From: Cyclina sinensis
Lineage: Eukaryota; Mollusca; Bivalvia; Venerida; Veneridae
Reading direction: 5' to 3'
Length of the DNA stretch: 64,000 nucleotides
Assembly: GCA_012932295.1 (NCBI GenBank)
Contig: JAAONU010000001.1
Location: 21,400,461 to 21,464,460, forward strand
Shown here: piece after piece, positions 11,213-22,795 of the stretch
Layout of the letters: every line of letters begins with the position of its first letter
How positions within the stretch are numbered: position 1 is the first letter of the stretch
The notes under the pieces: model-generated
What the model was told of the DNA's origin: nothing
Seen by the model: the letters and a program-made list of their open reading frames with translations, nothing else
The model's database searches: none
Program-made: the position numbers and the translations under genes

Positions 11213-13405
11213 GAATAACTTCCCTTTGACTAGATGACGTCACTTGTAAGGGAGAACACACCGAACGCCTTTAATTTTCGAAAAGTTAAGAGTTACTTCC
11301 CTTTTAAATGACGAAACTGACAACATTCTAAATGCTTAATATTTTATTGTCATTAGAGTAACTTCCCTTTGAATTGATGACGTCATTCATAAGGGAGAGC
11401 ACTCTCAGCAACAAACTTTCGAAAAAAATAAGAGTTTCTTCCCTTGGAAATGACGAAAGGGACACCACTCTTACTGCTTTATTTTTTGTTATCATTAGAA
11501 CTTATATTTCGAAAAATTAGGACTAACTTCCCTTTGAAAATGACGAAAGGGACACCACTCTTGCTTCTTCTTTTTGTTATCATTACAGTAACTTGCCTTT
11601 GAATTGATGACGTCATTTATAAGGGAGAGCACTCTCAACGACAAACTTTCGAAAAAATAAGAGTTTCTTCCCTTGGAAATGACGAAAGGGACACCACTCT
11701 TACTGCTTTATTTTTTTGTCATCATTAGAACTTATATTTCGAAAAATTAAGACTAACTTCCCTTTGAAAATGACGAAAGGGACACCACTCTTGCTTCTTT
11801 TTTTTGTTATCATTACAGTAACTTGCCTTTGAATTGATGACGTCATTCATAAGGGAGAGCACTCTCAACGACTTATATTTTCGAAAAATTTCAGAGTTTC
11901 TTCCCTTTAAAATGACGAAAGGGACACCACTCTTGCTGCTTTTTTTTGTTATCATTAGAGTAACTTCCATTTGAACTCATGACGTCTTTCGTAAGGGAGA
12001 GCCCTCGCAACGACTTATATTTTCTAAAAATTAAGTGTTAATTCCCTTCGAAATGACGAAAGGGACACCACTCTAAGTGTTTTATATTTTCCTATCATTA
12101 GACTAACTTCCGTTTGAACTGATGACGTCATTCGTAAGGGAGAGCACTCTCAACGACTTATATTTTCGAAAAATTAAGAGTTACTTCCCTTTGAAATAAC
12201 GAAAGGGACACCACTCTTACTGCTTTATTTTTTCTTATCATTAGAGTAATTTCCCTTTTATTCGTAAGGGAGAGCACTCTCAACGACTTATATTTTCGAA
12301 AAATTAAGACTAACTTCCCTTTTAAATGACGAAAGGGACACCACTCTTACTGCTTTATTTTTTGCATTCATTAGAGTAACTTCCCCTTGAATTGATGACG
12401 TCATTCGTAAGAGAGAGCACTCTCAACGAGTTATATTTTCGTAATTAAAGAGTGATTTCCCTGCGAAATGACGAAAAGGACACCATTCTAAATGCTTTAT
12501 ATTTTCCTATCGTTAGAGTAACTTCCGTTTGAATTGATGACGTCATTCGTTAGGGAGAACACTCCCAACGATTTATATTTTCGAAAAATTAAGAGTTACT
12601 TCCCTTTGCAATGACGAAAGGGACACCACTCTTACTGCTTTATTTTTTGCTTTCATTAGAGTAACTTCCCCTTGAATTGATGACGTCATTCGTCAGGGAG
12701 AGCACTCTCAACGACTTATATTTTCGTAAGTAAAGAGTGACTTCCCTTCGAAATGACTAAAGGGACACCACTCTAAATGCTTTATATTTTCCTATCGTTA
12801 GAGTAACTTCCCTTTGAATTGATGACGTCATTTGTAAAGGAGAGCACTGTCTATGACATATATTTTCAAAAAGATTAAGAGAAACTTCCCTTTGAAATGA
12901 CGAAAGGGACACCACTCTTACTGCTTTGTTTTGTATTATCATTAGAGTGACTCCCCTTTGAATTGATGACGTCTTTCATAAGGGAGAGCACTCTCAATGA
13001 CTTATATTTTCGAAAAATGAAGAGTTATTCCCTTTGAAATGACGGAAGGGACACCACTCTAAATGCTTTATATTTTCCTATCATTAGACTAACTTCCCTT
13101 TGAATTGATGACGTCATTCGTAAGGGAGAGCACTCCCAATGACTTATATTTTCGAAAGATTAAGAGTTACTTCTTTTAGAAATGACGAAAGGGACACCAC
13201 TCTTACTGCTTTATTTTCTGTAATCATTAGATTGCTGTATTTAAGTTATTTCAGACATTCAACATGTTGAATTTTGGAACAATTAGTTTTTAATTGAGTA
13301 AACTATAAAAAAAAATGTGTTTTAAAATAAGAAATTATGTTGACTGTATTGACAATAAATTTAACAAATTACCAGCAAATGTTAACACCTAATTGTTAAT
13401 TACAG

Positions 13406-16165
13406 GAAGGAGCTACAAAAGCAGCGGAAGTGTTGCATAGGGCATCTCTGCAGCGAATTAGGCAGTGTCCTGATTTAAAACCAAATGAAAGAGCTCATCT
13501 GATTAAGTAACTTTGTAAGTGCTTTAGAATGTTATTATTTTACTGTGGTGTTTATCTTGAATTACAAGCATATTGCACAATATCTTTAGTAACAGATATT
13601 TCACATTAATTATTGCTAAGGTGTATTTAATGTTTAAACTAAGTGACTTTGGGATTTAAAATGTATGTTTAGTGCTCCAAGTAGATGATATTTAGATATT
13701 GTAGACAATTTTTTTCTGAATGATTTATGCTTATTTTAGCTTAAAGTCTTCATTTATCAATCACTTTGACCTTTATTATTCGAGATGGTAAGTAATAAAC
13801 CCCAGAAGGGAGGCATACAGTTTTTAAACTGTCCGTCAGTCAGTCCATCAAAAAACTAACATTGGCCATAAATTCCTTATTAGTAAGTGGATTTACTTCA
13901 TACTTGGACACAATGCCCCTTTGGACAAGACCTTCCCACTGACCTATATTTGTTTGGCCTTGACCCATAAATGACCATCATCTTGGACATCCAGTTGTCC
14001 AAAAACTTTAACATTGGCCATAACTTCCACATTGGTAAGTGCATATACTTCATATTTGGACACAACACCCCTTTGGACAAAACCTTCCCACTGACCTATA
14101 TTTGTTTGATCTTGACCCCTGTATGACTGCTTCTCAGCTCAAAGTTCAAAGCACCACATCGAGGGCATAGTCATCTTACAGTGACAGTTCTTGTTTCAGG
14201 TACAAGCAGTTCAAATGAAATTTCCAGAGAATTATTAAGAACTTCGCTTGGTAATCATATACAGCTGGCATTGCTTAATGACATTGAGCTCGATGCAAGA
14301 GACTGTGCTACACACAGTAGCATATTGCATCAAAAGAAATACAAACACTTTTCAGCATTTGCATGAGATGAAGTTCTAGAAGAAATAAGTACAAAACAAA
14401 TATTCCTGTTACAAGTATTACTTGCGGTAGCCCTTCCTTCTAGCAAGATATAAATGTTTTATTAATGTTTGCAGGTATATGATCGACTCCAGCCATGGGG
14501 GTAACTATGAGTCATGATGGCATGTTGGAAACCATGACAGCAATATCGGGGAGTTTCAATGAGGCTGTTATTGATGCAGTGAAAGAGGGTAAACGTTTTC
14601 GCCTAGTAGGTGATAACATCAACTTCAGTCAGTGTCACACATGAAAGAAAAAGTGGGAATAAATCTTCTCATATGGAACGTTGGTTTGGTTCCATAGCCA
14701 TTATTCAGAATGTAAATTTCAATGAACGCTGTAATATTGCACCACAGTGTAACCTTCTGGATCTTCCAGTAGAGTCATTTCTTATGAATAATCTGGACTG
14801 GCAATTGGTCACAAATGATTTCAAAATTTTGGTAGCAAGAACATTAACAGACTTTTTGCCTTGTTTAAAGTTTGCAAAAAATGCTGTTGAACAAGCCATT
14901 CCTGGTGACCAACCAGTAGACATAAAGAAAAAAAATAAAGTTATACCTCTATCAGTAATGAATAAGAATGAACAGAAATATTCTGAGTATTGATATTTTG
15001 GACTATTATCAGTCATTCTGTGAGTCAACATACAATTGTTGTGGTGAAGAAGTCCCTCAGATTCAAGTAGGTGGCGATCAGTTGATACGAGACTGTTTTT
15101 ATGGTGCTAAAAGATTAAGGGCAGCAGCTTTTTCAAGTTCTGAAAGGTTTGAAAATCTTTCACCAATAACTTTTGAGCTGTTTCACCTGCAGATGACTTT
15201 CTTAAATATGTTCTATAATTTATTATACAATTCAAGAAACACTGAAGTGTATACCCTTCATTCTCAAAGGATTAGGTTGATGCGAAAAGATGCTGATGGT
15301 TCTGATGTGAAGAATAACTATGATAGTTGCAATGAGTTGGCTGTGTCCTTCATACGAGCATATATTGTTGAAGCAGCTTGCCATTACTTGAATTTGTCAA
15401 GTACTACTGATACTCCTGATTGGATACCACATCACAAAGATATGACAGATGGTGAGATTAAGTTATGGTTATTGCATGTTATTGAGCCTGTTATCAACTT
15501 TATTACATCAGACAGTAAGGCACACATGAATGGGGAAGATGTCGGTGATAAAGGATGTAATGCTGTGAAAAACTATGGAAAAGTTGTTTTAGAGCTAGGG
15601 TTGATCTTTCTCAATTTTAATGATATTATTAAGCATCCAAGCAGAGTGCGACTGTTATGCCTTTTAAAGTACATTATGATTATGTTAAAAGGCCACAGAA
15701 ATAAATCTAAATATGCACTAGAAATTCTACGCTTGCTCTGCCAACAGTTTGCCCTATTGAGTGAGAAGCAGGCATGTGAATCTTTGTTTGGTCTGGAAAA
15801 GCTATTATTACACTGGGAAAGCTATTATTCCTGCGGATTTGCAGATGGAATATATTGTAAAGCTTACAAAAGGACATCTAAAATCAATGTGTTCAAATAA
15901 AACAGAAAAATCTTTAATTAAAAGAAGCAATGCTTTCTTTGGCATGGATCAAATTGCAAACAACTTTGATAATGAAACTCTTGTCATTAAGCGGGCACAA
16001 AGACACAAAAGGCCATCGTCACATAATGATGAAATGAAAATAGTATCTGATCTGCACAAAGTTGAACCTTTCATGGGCTCCCTTGTTCATGGTACTGCAT
16101 CTGTTGTTAAGGTTGTAAAGAGCCCAGTGAAAAAGGTTAACATGGATGAAGTTACATGTACCATA
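13406..16165 (+). pseudogene. Degenerate DUF6589-family gene with intron remnants
   Basis: This is a broken gene of the metazoan DUF6589 family, whose molecular function is not established and whose members are often repeat-associated. A first exon (13,406-13,514) has an AG acceptor and GTAAGT donor and leaves one base over; the next exon (from 14,200, after TTGTTTCAG) supplies two, so the phases agree. Family-like text runs from ILHQKKYKHFSAFA (14,322) and GVTMSHDG (14,500) through KRFRLVGDNINF (14,590) and MERWFGS (14,672) to VGGDQLIRDCFYGAKRL (15,069) and KNYGKVVLELGLIFLNF (15,568). The end is IPADLQMEYIVKLTKGHLKS in a different frame (15,824-15,883). Damage: in-frame TAA at 13,508, TGA at 14,364 replacing a likely Trp, frameshifts near 14,504, 14,620, 14,990 and about 15,790. 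Intron versus decayed exon between 14,440 and 14,475 is unclear. Family assignment is from recall of motifs, not a search. Confidence 0.6.
13796..14125. repeat. Two-copy 151-bp tandem repeat in the DUF6589 intron
   Basis: The landmark AACATTGGCCATAA occurs at 13,859 and 14,010 (151 bp apart). It is followed in both copies by a dimer of TACTTCATA-TTGGACACAA-CCCCTTTGGACAA and CTTCCCACTGACCTATATTTG. It sits between two exons of the DUF6589 pseudogene and looks like a dispersed genomic repeat. Open frames over it on the minus strand are artefacts. Confidence 0.75.
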
Positions 16166-16210
16166 AAAATCTCATGTACTATGAGTTTAGTTGCATGCAT
16201 CTGTGTTTGA

Positions 16211-17800
16211 TATATTTTATTATTGCAACTGGTGTTTCATGTAGAAATATTGTTAATTAAGGCTGACTTTTTAAACATGAAGACTTAAGTTACCACGAAA
16301 AAAGCCACTTACTTACAGAATAGAAAAATAGTGTTTTTTTGCATCGATCGAAGTCAAACATTATCATATCGTTTTCTTTATCTAAGCTTTACTTAAAACA
16401 AACAACAGGGAATATAAGGGAATGAAAAGGGATTTTTGATAGCCACCGAACACGACAAATAGGAAAATATTGCAGGCTTGGTTTGATTCAGCCTGTTCAT
16501 GGGCATATTACTGCCCACGCCTCCTAGCCCCAGGTTGATTTTTTACGCCAGTATGTCGATGCATCAACGATTTATATGACTGACTTTTGCCAGCTGACCT
16601 ATTCAGGCGAGCAATCAACTTCTGTGAACAAATTTCACTCGTAGTTTACTTGTGAAAAATGCACATCTTTTAATCCGAGGACAATATTTGGTGCACCTGA
16701 ACATTCTTCAATTATGCTGAAACCATATCTGAAACCATATAAGTTTTCAGATAGAAAAAGAACATATGAAAATGGAAAAAGCAACTTAGTTTCTCGACTG
16801 GGAGTCAAAACAAAATATATTAGTTTGTCGAAAATAGTACCACAGGGTGTGAGTTTTCGTTCTGATGATTTTGAAATAATATTTTTTTATTTTATGCCTA
16901 CCAATGAAATATAGGGAAATATCAGTGAGATAAAAGTGATAATACACTGTTTTGAATCAGTTAATTACCATTTTGATAATACATGTTTGTGCCCGAACTA
17001 TTGAATATTGAGTATTAATCCGCTTTTATAATTAAAGTATGTATGGCAAAATTCAATAAATATTGATAAACTGTGTAGACAAAAATAAATACTATTTGAT
17101 GAAAGTGTATTCAGTTTATTTCAGCAGAAGTAAAGTTATCATATGTATTGGAGATTGTCTGCACTTCTTTTTGTGCGGAGTAACCAAAGTACCCATTAAC
17201 TGATTTGGGGCTCACCAGGCCCTGATTAAAAATGTCATAAAAAAAACCCATTTTTGACGTGTTGGCATAAAATAAAAAGAAAATTTGTTTTTTAGTGGAA
17301 GATGAGAATTTATTTCATCGAGTGAACCCGAACTATTGAACACCATATGTGATATTTTCACGAGTGGCGCACGAGAAACAAACAAATATCCTCTATATAA
17401 TTTTTATAATTTAAACTTTTTGGCAAATCAAACTGTTAAAATTAGTTATTTAAAAGTTAGTAATTTAGTATTCATCCGCAAAAAATTCATTCATAAAATT
17501 TACTGCGCATTGAAACAATCGTTTGCTAATCGGCGATGTATTCCGAATATGTGTAATGAGATAACGTTAACACGAAAACGTACACGAACAAACCAATCAC
17601 GCTTTTAAATTTTTTTATTGTTTTGTTGACAAATCAATCAGAACAAATAAATATAAGAAATGTGTTGTTTTTTTTAATTTCATTGCTTTTAGTTTGCATT
17701 TTGATTAAATTATCAATGACAATATATACCTGAATATATTGTGCCAATCACAATCAAAGCACAGAGAGTACTGCCAGAAGCGAAAGTTAGAATGTGTGAA
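16211..17800. other. Noncoding AT-rich stretch
   Basis: No credible gene. CCCGAACTATTGAA occurs at 16,996 and 17,327, and a TGATATTTTCACG-GTGGCG motif at 17,348 is shared with 57,060, indicating fragments of dispersed repeats. The open frames at 16,714-16,914 and 17,336-17,608 have no domain features and are AT-driven. Confidence 0.5.
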
Positions 17801-17804
17801 GATT

Positions 17805-18655
17805 GTTCTTTGTCACTGCACCCATGTGATAAGAATCATATCAATTTCTTCAATTGCTTTTTAGATATGCTCTAGAAAAGCATAATTTCAACATAAAAGT
17901 AATGGAGATAATCCAAAAATGAGCTAAGGTAGAGTCTTTGTTGGGACTTCCTTGTCACATAAGTGTTACCACTGTATAAAGTCAAACTCAATCCCTCAAA
18001 TATTTTCTGAGTTGTGGCGTACAGATGTGACGGGAGACACTATGGTCTATTGAGACTCTTTTAAGAGCATCGCATGTGGTGCCAACGCTTGTATGTTTTA
18101 AGAGCAACGACTTCATAAGAGTTATGGTGTTATTCAATAATTGCTGTTCTCTTGACTTGGATATAAGCATTGGATCAAATATTTTAGTTTAATAGAGATC
18201 ACTATGATATTTTCATCTATTTTTAGCTGTTCGGTTTCGAAGAAAAACTCGAGCTAATATGATCGTTGTGCAAAAACTTTCATGTAGCCCGTTACTGAAA
18301 CACATAAAGGTATCACCACAAAACTTGGAATACTTGCTTATAATGAAGGTGCAGTTGTAAGACAATTGGCATAATTCTGAAATATATTTTTGGAGTTAAG
18401 TCCTTTTTAATTTTTTGTAAAAATCAAGTGGAATGATTTCAAATCTATCAAAGGTTTCAAATATGAAACTTGAAATATTTGCTTATTATGACAGGGTATA
18501 GTTGTAAGACAAGAAGCAATACTCTGAAATCTGTTGTGACAAGGAAGTTCGAAAAAAGACTCTATTTTGGCCCATTTTTATATTTGAAATTATGCTTTTC
18601 TAAAAAGCAATTCAAGAAATTGATATGATTCACAGGGGAGCAGTGACAATATTTA
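17805..18655. mobile_element. Fold-back (long inverted repeat) element
   Basis: The left arm (about 17,805-17,960) and right arm (about 18,534-18,655) are imperfect reverse complements. For example, CTTCCTTGTCACA on the left matches TGTGACAAGGAAG on the right, and AGAAAAGCATAATTTCAA matches TTGAAATTATGCTTTTCT. The ~570-bp interior holds a two-copy direct repeat (about 18,300-18,385 and 18,440-18,530; GTTGTAAGACAA in both). No coding capacity is seen. It resembles a non-autonomous MITE or fold-back element; no target duplication was recognised. Confidence 0.7.
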
Positions 18656-18659
18656 TCAC

Positions 18660-20930
18660 GCTCGATTGCTGCTTGTTCTTGAAATATCTAAAATCTCACT
18701 TCAAATGAACAAAGATATAACTTCGGCAGAAATATAACAAAGCATTGTTACAAGGAAATCCGTTCCAATCCCAGTGGTTCTTATTTTCGTAATTTTTTGT
18801 GGGGTCGTTTTTTAAAATTGACCATGCGCTCTTTTTGCCGTTTGATAATAGTAACTAAAAATAATCAAATTACCCTTCAGTGTAGGAAGAAATCAGTCTC
18901 GTTTCATCAATTTAACAGGTCTTTCCTTTGCTAAATCAGCGTCGCATCTCTCATTGCCCTTGTCTGGTGTGGTAACGGTGCCATCGTTTTTTCCTCAAAA
19001 ATACTCCACAATATCACTGCAAAAGGTTACAGTAATGAAGGTTGTACAGATACAACACATGTGTATTCAAAATATGCTGTGATATTTAGACGTTCATCAG
19101 AGCTCTTTCTTGCAGGCAGCAATGCCGTTTCGTTAATCTAGTTGCATTTTAAAGATGTAAAAAAATCACCAAACAACCTGAATTATCGACAGTACAGTAG
19201 ACCAAGAAAAAGGCATTTCCTTTGGTAAAAGCACATGTGTTTATGCTGAATGATGTATAACTCTCCCGCTTCCTTTTCAAATAAGTAAGTGTGAACGTTT
19301 AGCTGCAGTAAGACTATTATTTTGTTTTCCACTATTAGTTATTACTGAACAGACGTAAAGAGGGCTTTCACCAAACAGTTGATAAGAAAAGTCGCCATGT
19401 TACGACAGCATTTGGTACCTATGTGTACTATTGTCATTTCAGTTGCTATATAACTTCGTTGTAATTAAGACGGGATCTATGTAAAATGAAATTAGCGTGG
19501 GTTGTTTTCATTTATGCAATTGAAAGAAATAAATAAACATTTAATAACAGCCCCACGCCTTTTCAGCATCGTAGCTTTTCATCCAAGTTAAATGAATATT
19601 TATTTAACCACCAAAGTAACGATATAAAAGGTAATTGGACACGACTATAGCAACTTTGTCTATTCAAAATATAACCATAATGTTCTGATTAAAATTGTTT
19701 AATTACGAAGTTATGAGAATAATGCTCCTTTGCTAAGTGTTTTTGATGATCTGCTGTTTCCGATTCATCATCGGTAGTCACCGCTGCATTTTTTGGCGGT
19801 GACGTAGATTTATCCCTACTGTAACGAGGCAGTAGTAAACTTAAACTGTTTATATAACGCATCCGTTTTAAAAATGCAAAAATAATTCTAAACCACAAGT
19901 TTGAATTTTTCAATAAGCTTTAAAATATTTTGGGAAACTAATCTTTCAAATGCACATTTGTTTAAAGCTAAATGTAAGCCATCAAACTGCAACAGTCACG
20001 AAACAACACAACACTTTTTCAGAGCAATATCTTCTTTCTCTTTTGGTTTATTTGCCATGTTCACTGTTCAGAAATGAGACGATTGATATGTTGAAACAAT
20101 GTCTGAACGACCTATCTCTGTGTCAATATTACTGGCGCTTAATTCATACTGAAATAATGAAATCCATCGATTAATTACAAAAAGCAATATTATTTAAAGC
20201 AATATATAACAACTTTGTTTTAAAAAACGCACTGAATAAAAACATCAAAAAACAATCTGAAACAATTAGCAAAGAATACTGTATTAGCAAACACACTGAT
20301 GCTGCATGTGTCGTCGTCTGACTTTTTCGTGTTTCAAAAAATACCAACTTACCTAAAAGGAAGTTTTTGGAAGTGTAACAACTATGGAACTTTTCCCTTA
20401 TTTTTGCGCACAAACTTTATCTTCCTTTAGTTAAAAATGTTTTTCCAGAAAAAAAACTCTAAACTGTCCATGCTATCTCATTAAATCTTCACACTGGTTA
20501 TAGGGATTAGTCATAGGAAGTGCATAACTCTTATTGATTTAGTTTTTGAAATATCTCCATTTATATAAATAATGCTTGTCCTTATATAAATTTGAACAGT
20601 ATTGTAGTAAAACTTCAGTCAAAGAAACTAGTGAAAATGCACTGTTTTATAACCATATGTCTGCCTTGCTTGATTTTTTTTAATTATCTCTCTTAATGAT
20701 AGTTAAAATATCAACAATTCCTAATTCTGCAATAAATAAACTGTCCTTACAAATGTGTTTTTTTATACTATAATTTCTCAAATATATTACATCATGAATA
20801 TCCTTACTATAATTTAAAATGTATTTTATTTCGCATGTCATTGAAATCAATCTTACTTTTCCCTCCCCAGTTCTATTCCCCTAATAGTGTCTTTTCTTTA
20901 TTACTCCTTATATACAGGTATTTGTTCTTT
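18660..20930. other. Noncoding stretch
   Basis: No exon, RNA gene or clear repeat could be supported. Open frames here (for example 19,689-19,913 minus, 19,950-20,174 plus, 20,171-20,413 minus) are short, overlap on opposite strands and show no domain signature. Confidence 0.45.
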
Positions 20931-20936
20931 TGTGCT

Positions 20937-21032
20937 ATTCCGTCCGAGTCCAAATAAGATGTAGTGGTAAAACAAGAAGGCATGGAGAATGTGGGGACAT
21001 ATGTTTCAAAACTTGAACTCAGACGAATAGAA
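20937..21032. repeat. Short inverted repeat (~95 bp)
   Basis: TATTCCGTCCGAGTCCAA at the left pairs with TTGAACTCAGACGAATA at the right with few mismatches, enclosing about 60 bp. It is a small stand-alone hairpin; function unknown, possibly a short MITE. Confidence 0.5.
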
Positions 21033-21268
21033 CACTCTCCCAAACATCACGCCATGGCCATAGATTTGTGTTATTAAGACATATCTACCTGGATGTACTG
21101 TGATGTACCTGTTAATCTGCTGTCATGTGTCACAGTGTTTGTCGTCTTAATCTGACATTTAGTATTAAGATAAAGTCCATTTTCACATTTTTCCACATTC
21201 TTTTCTATATTTAATAGCAATTCAATAACGTCTAGAATAACCTTAGGCAAGCAACAAAATGTAATCAC

Positions 21269-21340
21269 CTCGTAATACTCTTAAAATATATTTTCTCTTC
21301 TAATCTCGTAATACTCTTAAAATATATTTTCTCTTATAAT
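21269..21340. repeat. 36-bp direct tandem duplication
   Basis: The unit beginning CTCGTAATACTCTTAAAATA at 21,269 is repeated at 21,305 with one or two differences, followed by ATTACTTTC. It looks like a simple recent tandem duplication in AT-rich DNA. Confidence 0.85.
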
Positions 21341-22111
21341 TACTTTCATTATCTGTCTCTACTCTCTTTCCTTTCTCTAAATTTAAAAATGTTTTTAAAG
21401 ACTAATACAAATTAGGGGGTTGATTCTTAGAACTAAATTTCAATAAAAATAAGTAATTAAGCTAAATTAATAATCACGTGTCAGCAAGGCTTCTAAATTT
21501 TGACATAAGATTATAATTTATTCAGCTTTTCAAATAATTAATTAAGAAACTAAATGTGAGATTTATAACCTAAATGAGAGATTATTTAAAATGTTCAGTT
21601 CTTGTATTAAAAGAATTTGACTGTCGAGAATACACATCTGTCTTCCTTTCAAACTATTGTCCTCAATATCATTAAATTATAGATTTAAAATGAAGGTTAT
21701 AAACAGGTAGAAGACTTTTATACTATTGATACTGTGCATATAGGTAGTCACTAGTTATACTTAAAAAAAATATACAAGTTACATTCAAAGGAAAATTAGT
21801 CAAAGGTCTACAGAACAACATTTCATATATGGATCCGTTACAAAAGTTTAACAAAGTCATACAGAATAATTATTTATAAAATCAAACAATTTTACCGAAA
21901 CTGCAGGCACAACGATGTGTTAAGAACAGTTAAATGCTATTGAAGTAACAAAAATAATATGCAACAGCAATCAGACTGATTGAAGCCTTCAAAACATGTT
22001 TCAAAATGCTGGCATTAACATAATATTGTATGAAAATGTCTTCTTTAAGCCACTGAAATGTTTAATATGTTTATGCAACTGTCTTTCTATGACATGAGAT
22101 CCTTTCATTAA
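21341..22111. other. Noncoding AT-rich stretch
   Basis: Nothing recognisable: no exon, no RNA gene and no long repeat. It borders the TIR element that begins at 22,112. Confidence 0.45.
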
Positions 22112-22624
22112 GGAAGCCCATTGAGGCCGTTTTGTGTTAGATGTTAGAAGGCAACAATTCGAACTTAGCTGTTAGATCTTAGAACTTATGTCTTAGAACT
22201 TAAATGTAGAAATCTCATGAAAACGGGAAACACCATTTTTGCAAGGAAATCAAGAGATAGACACGAAAATCTACAAAAGGGGAGATATATCATTCATTGG
22301 AGATATTTTCACGATAAATCTATTCATTCGAGAGTGGAATTTTGCTCTTGTATGGCTACCAATAAACATTACGGTGGGTCCATTGCATTAGAGTTGTTTC
22401 AGTGTTTGTTAATGGGAGGTATTTCTGTGGTATACCTAGCCCTGCCTCCCGTCAATCATTGACAGTCAGTAAGCTTTATACTTAATATACACTGCTTGGC
22501 TTCCCGATTCAACTGTTCCAGGCTAGTCTATCCATCTATTTTGAATTTATTTATCGTTGGCACCGGTTGCTCATATGACGCCCGCTTCAGAAACATATAT
22601 ATACCATTTATACCATTTCAGAGA

Positions 22625-22795
22625 CACCCCTGGTTCTTTTGCATGCTCAATGTACAACACTGATACCCAGGACCACGGTTTAACGTCTTATCCGAAAGAC
22701 AATTAGTAATGTTAGTGGAAGAGCGGGGAATCGGACCCCAAGGCTACCAGTCCAGCGCGTTACCACGCAATCCAGGCTAGTGATTTCGACTGGCC
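22625..22795 (-). mobile_element. tRNA-derived SINE with a GACGTTAAACCG core
   Basis: On the minus strand a tRNA-like head shows an A-box-like GTGGTAACGCGCTGG (about 22,756-22,770) and a B-box-like GGTCCGATTCC (22,729-22,739), one base off the GGTTCGANNCC consensus. It is followed by GGATAAGACGTTAAACCG and then AAAGAACC. The downstream segment resembles the conserved central domain of widespread animal SINEs, recalled rather than searched. The head lacks full tRNA cloverleaf pairing, so it is not called as a tRNA gene. Confidence 0.7.

Larger units (their letters stand above)
2266..13230. repeat. 143-bp satellite array with a TGACGTCA palindrome in each monomer
   Basis: Seen directly: a tandem array with about 143-bp period (for example GATGACGTCA at 9,122 and again at 9,265). 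After removing three ~400-bp interruptions, about 9.7 kb of satellite remains, or roughly 65-70 monomer equivalents. Each monomer holds two related half-units. Half-unit 1 is AGAGTAACTTCCCTT, then GATGACGTCATTC, then AAGGGAGAGCACTCT. Half-unit 2 is AGAGTTACTTCCCTT, then AAATGACG, then AAAGGGACACCACTCT. Each half is therefore an imperfect inverted repeat (AGAGT/ACTCT and TCCCTT/AAGGGA) around a TGACG core. Units differ mainly in the AT-rich spacer and at a few point positions. Open frames of 61-95 codons on the minus strand inside the array are by-products of the repeat and were not called as genes. The array ends near 13,230 in AT-rich unique sequence. Confidence 0.95.

Noticed and set aside
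3495..12942. Minus-strand open frames of 61-95 codons inside the satellite
   Set aside because: They follow the repeat unit, recur with the higher-order pattern, end at random positions and show no independent coding signature.
2266..13230. CRISPR-like array
   Set aside because: Regular repeats are present, but the units are contiguous without unique spacers, are too long, and lie in a eukaryotic context with spliced exons; it is a satellite.
14705..15031. Minus-strand frame opposite the DUF6589 region
   Set aside because: The plus strand carries collinear family-like motifs; the minus frame is its shadow.
22729..22775. Functional tRNA gene on the minus strand
   Set aside because: A- and B-box-like motifs exist, but the acceptor and anticodon stems do not form convincingly, and a SINE core follows.
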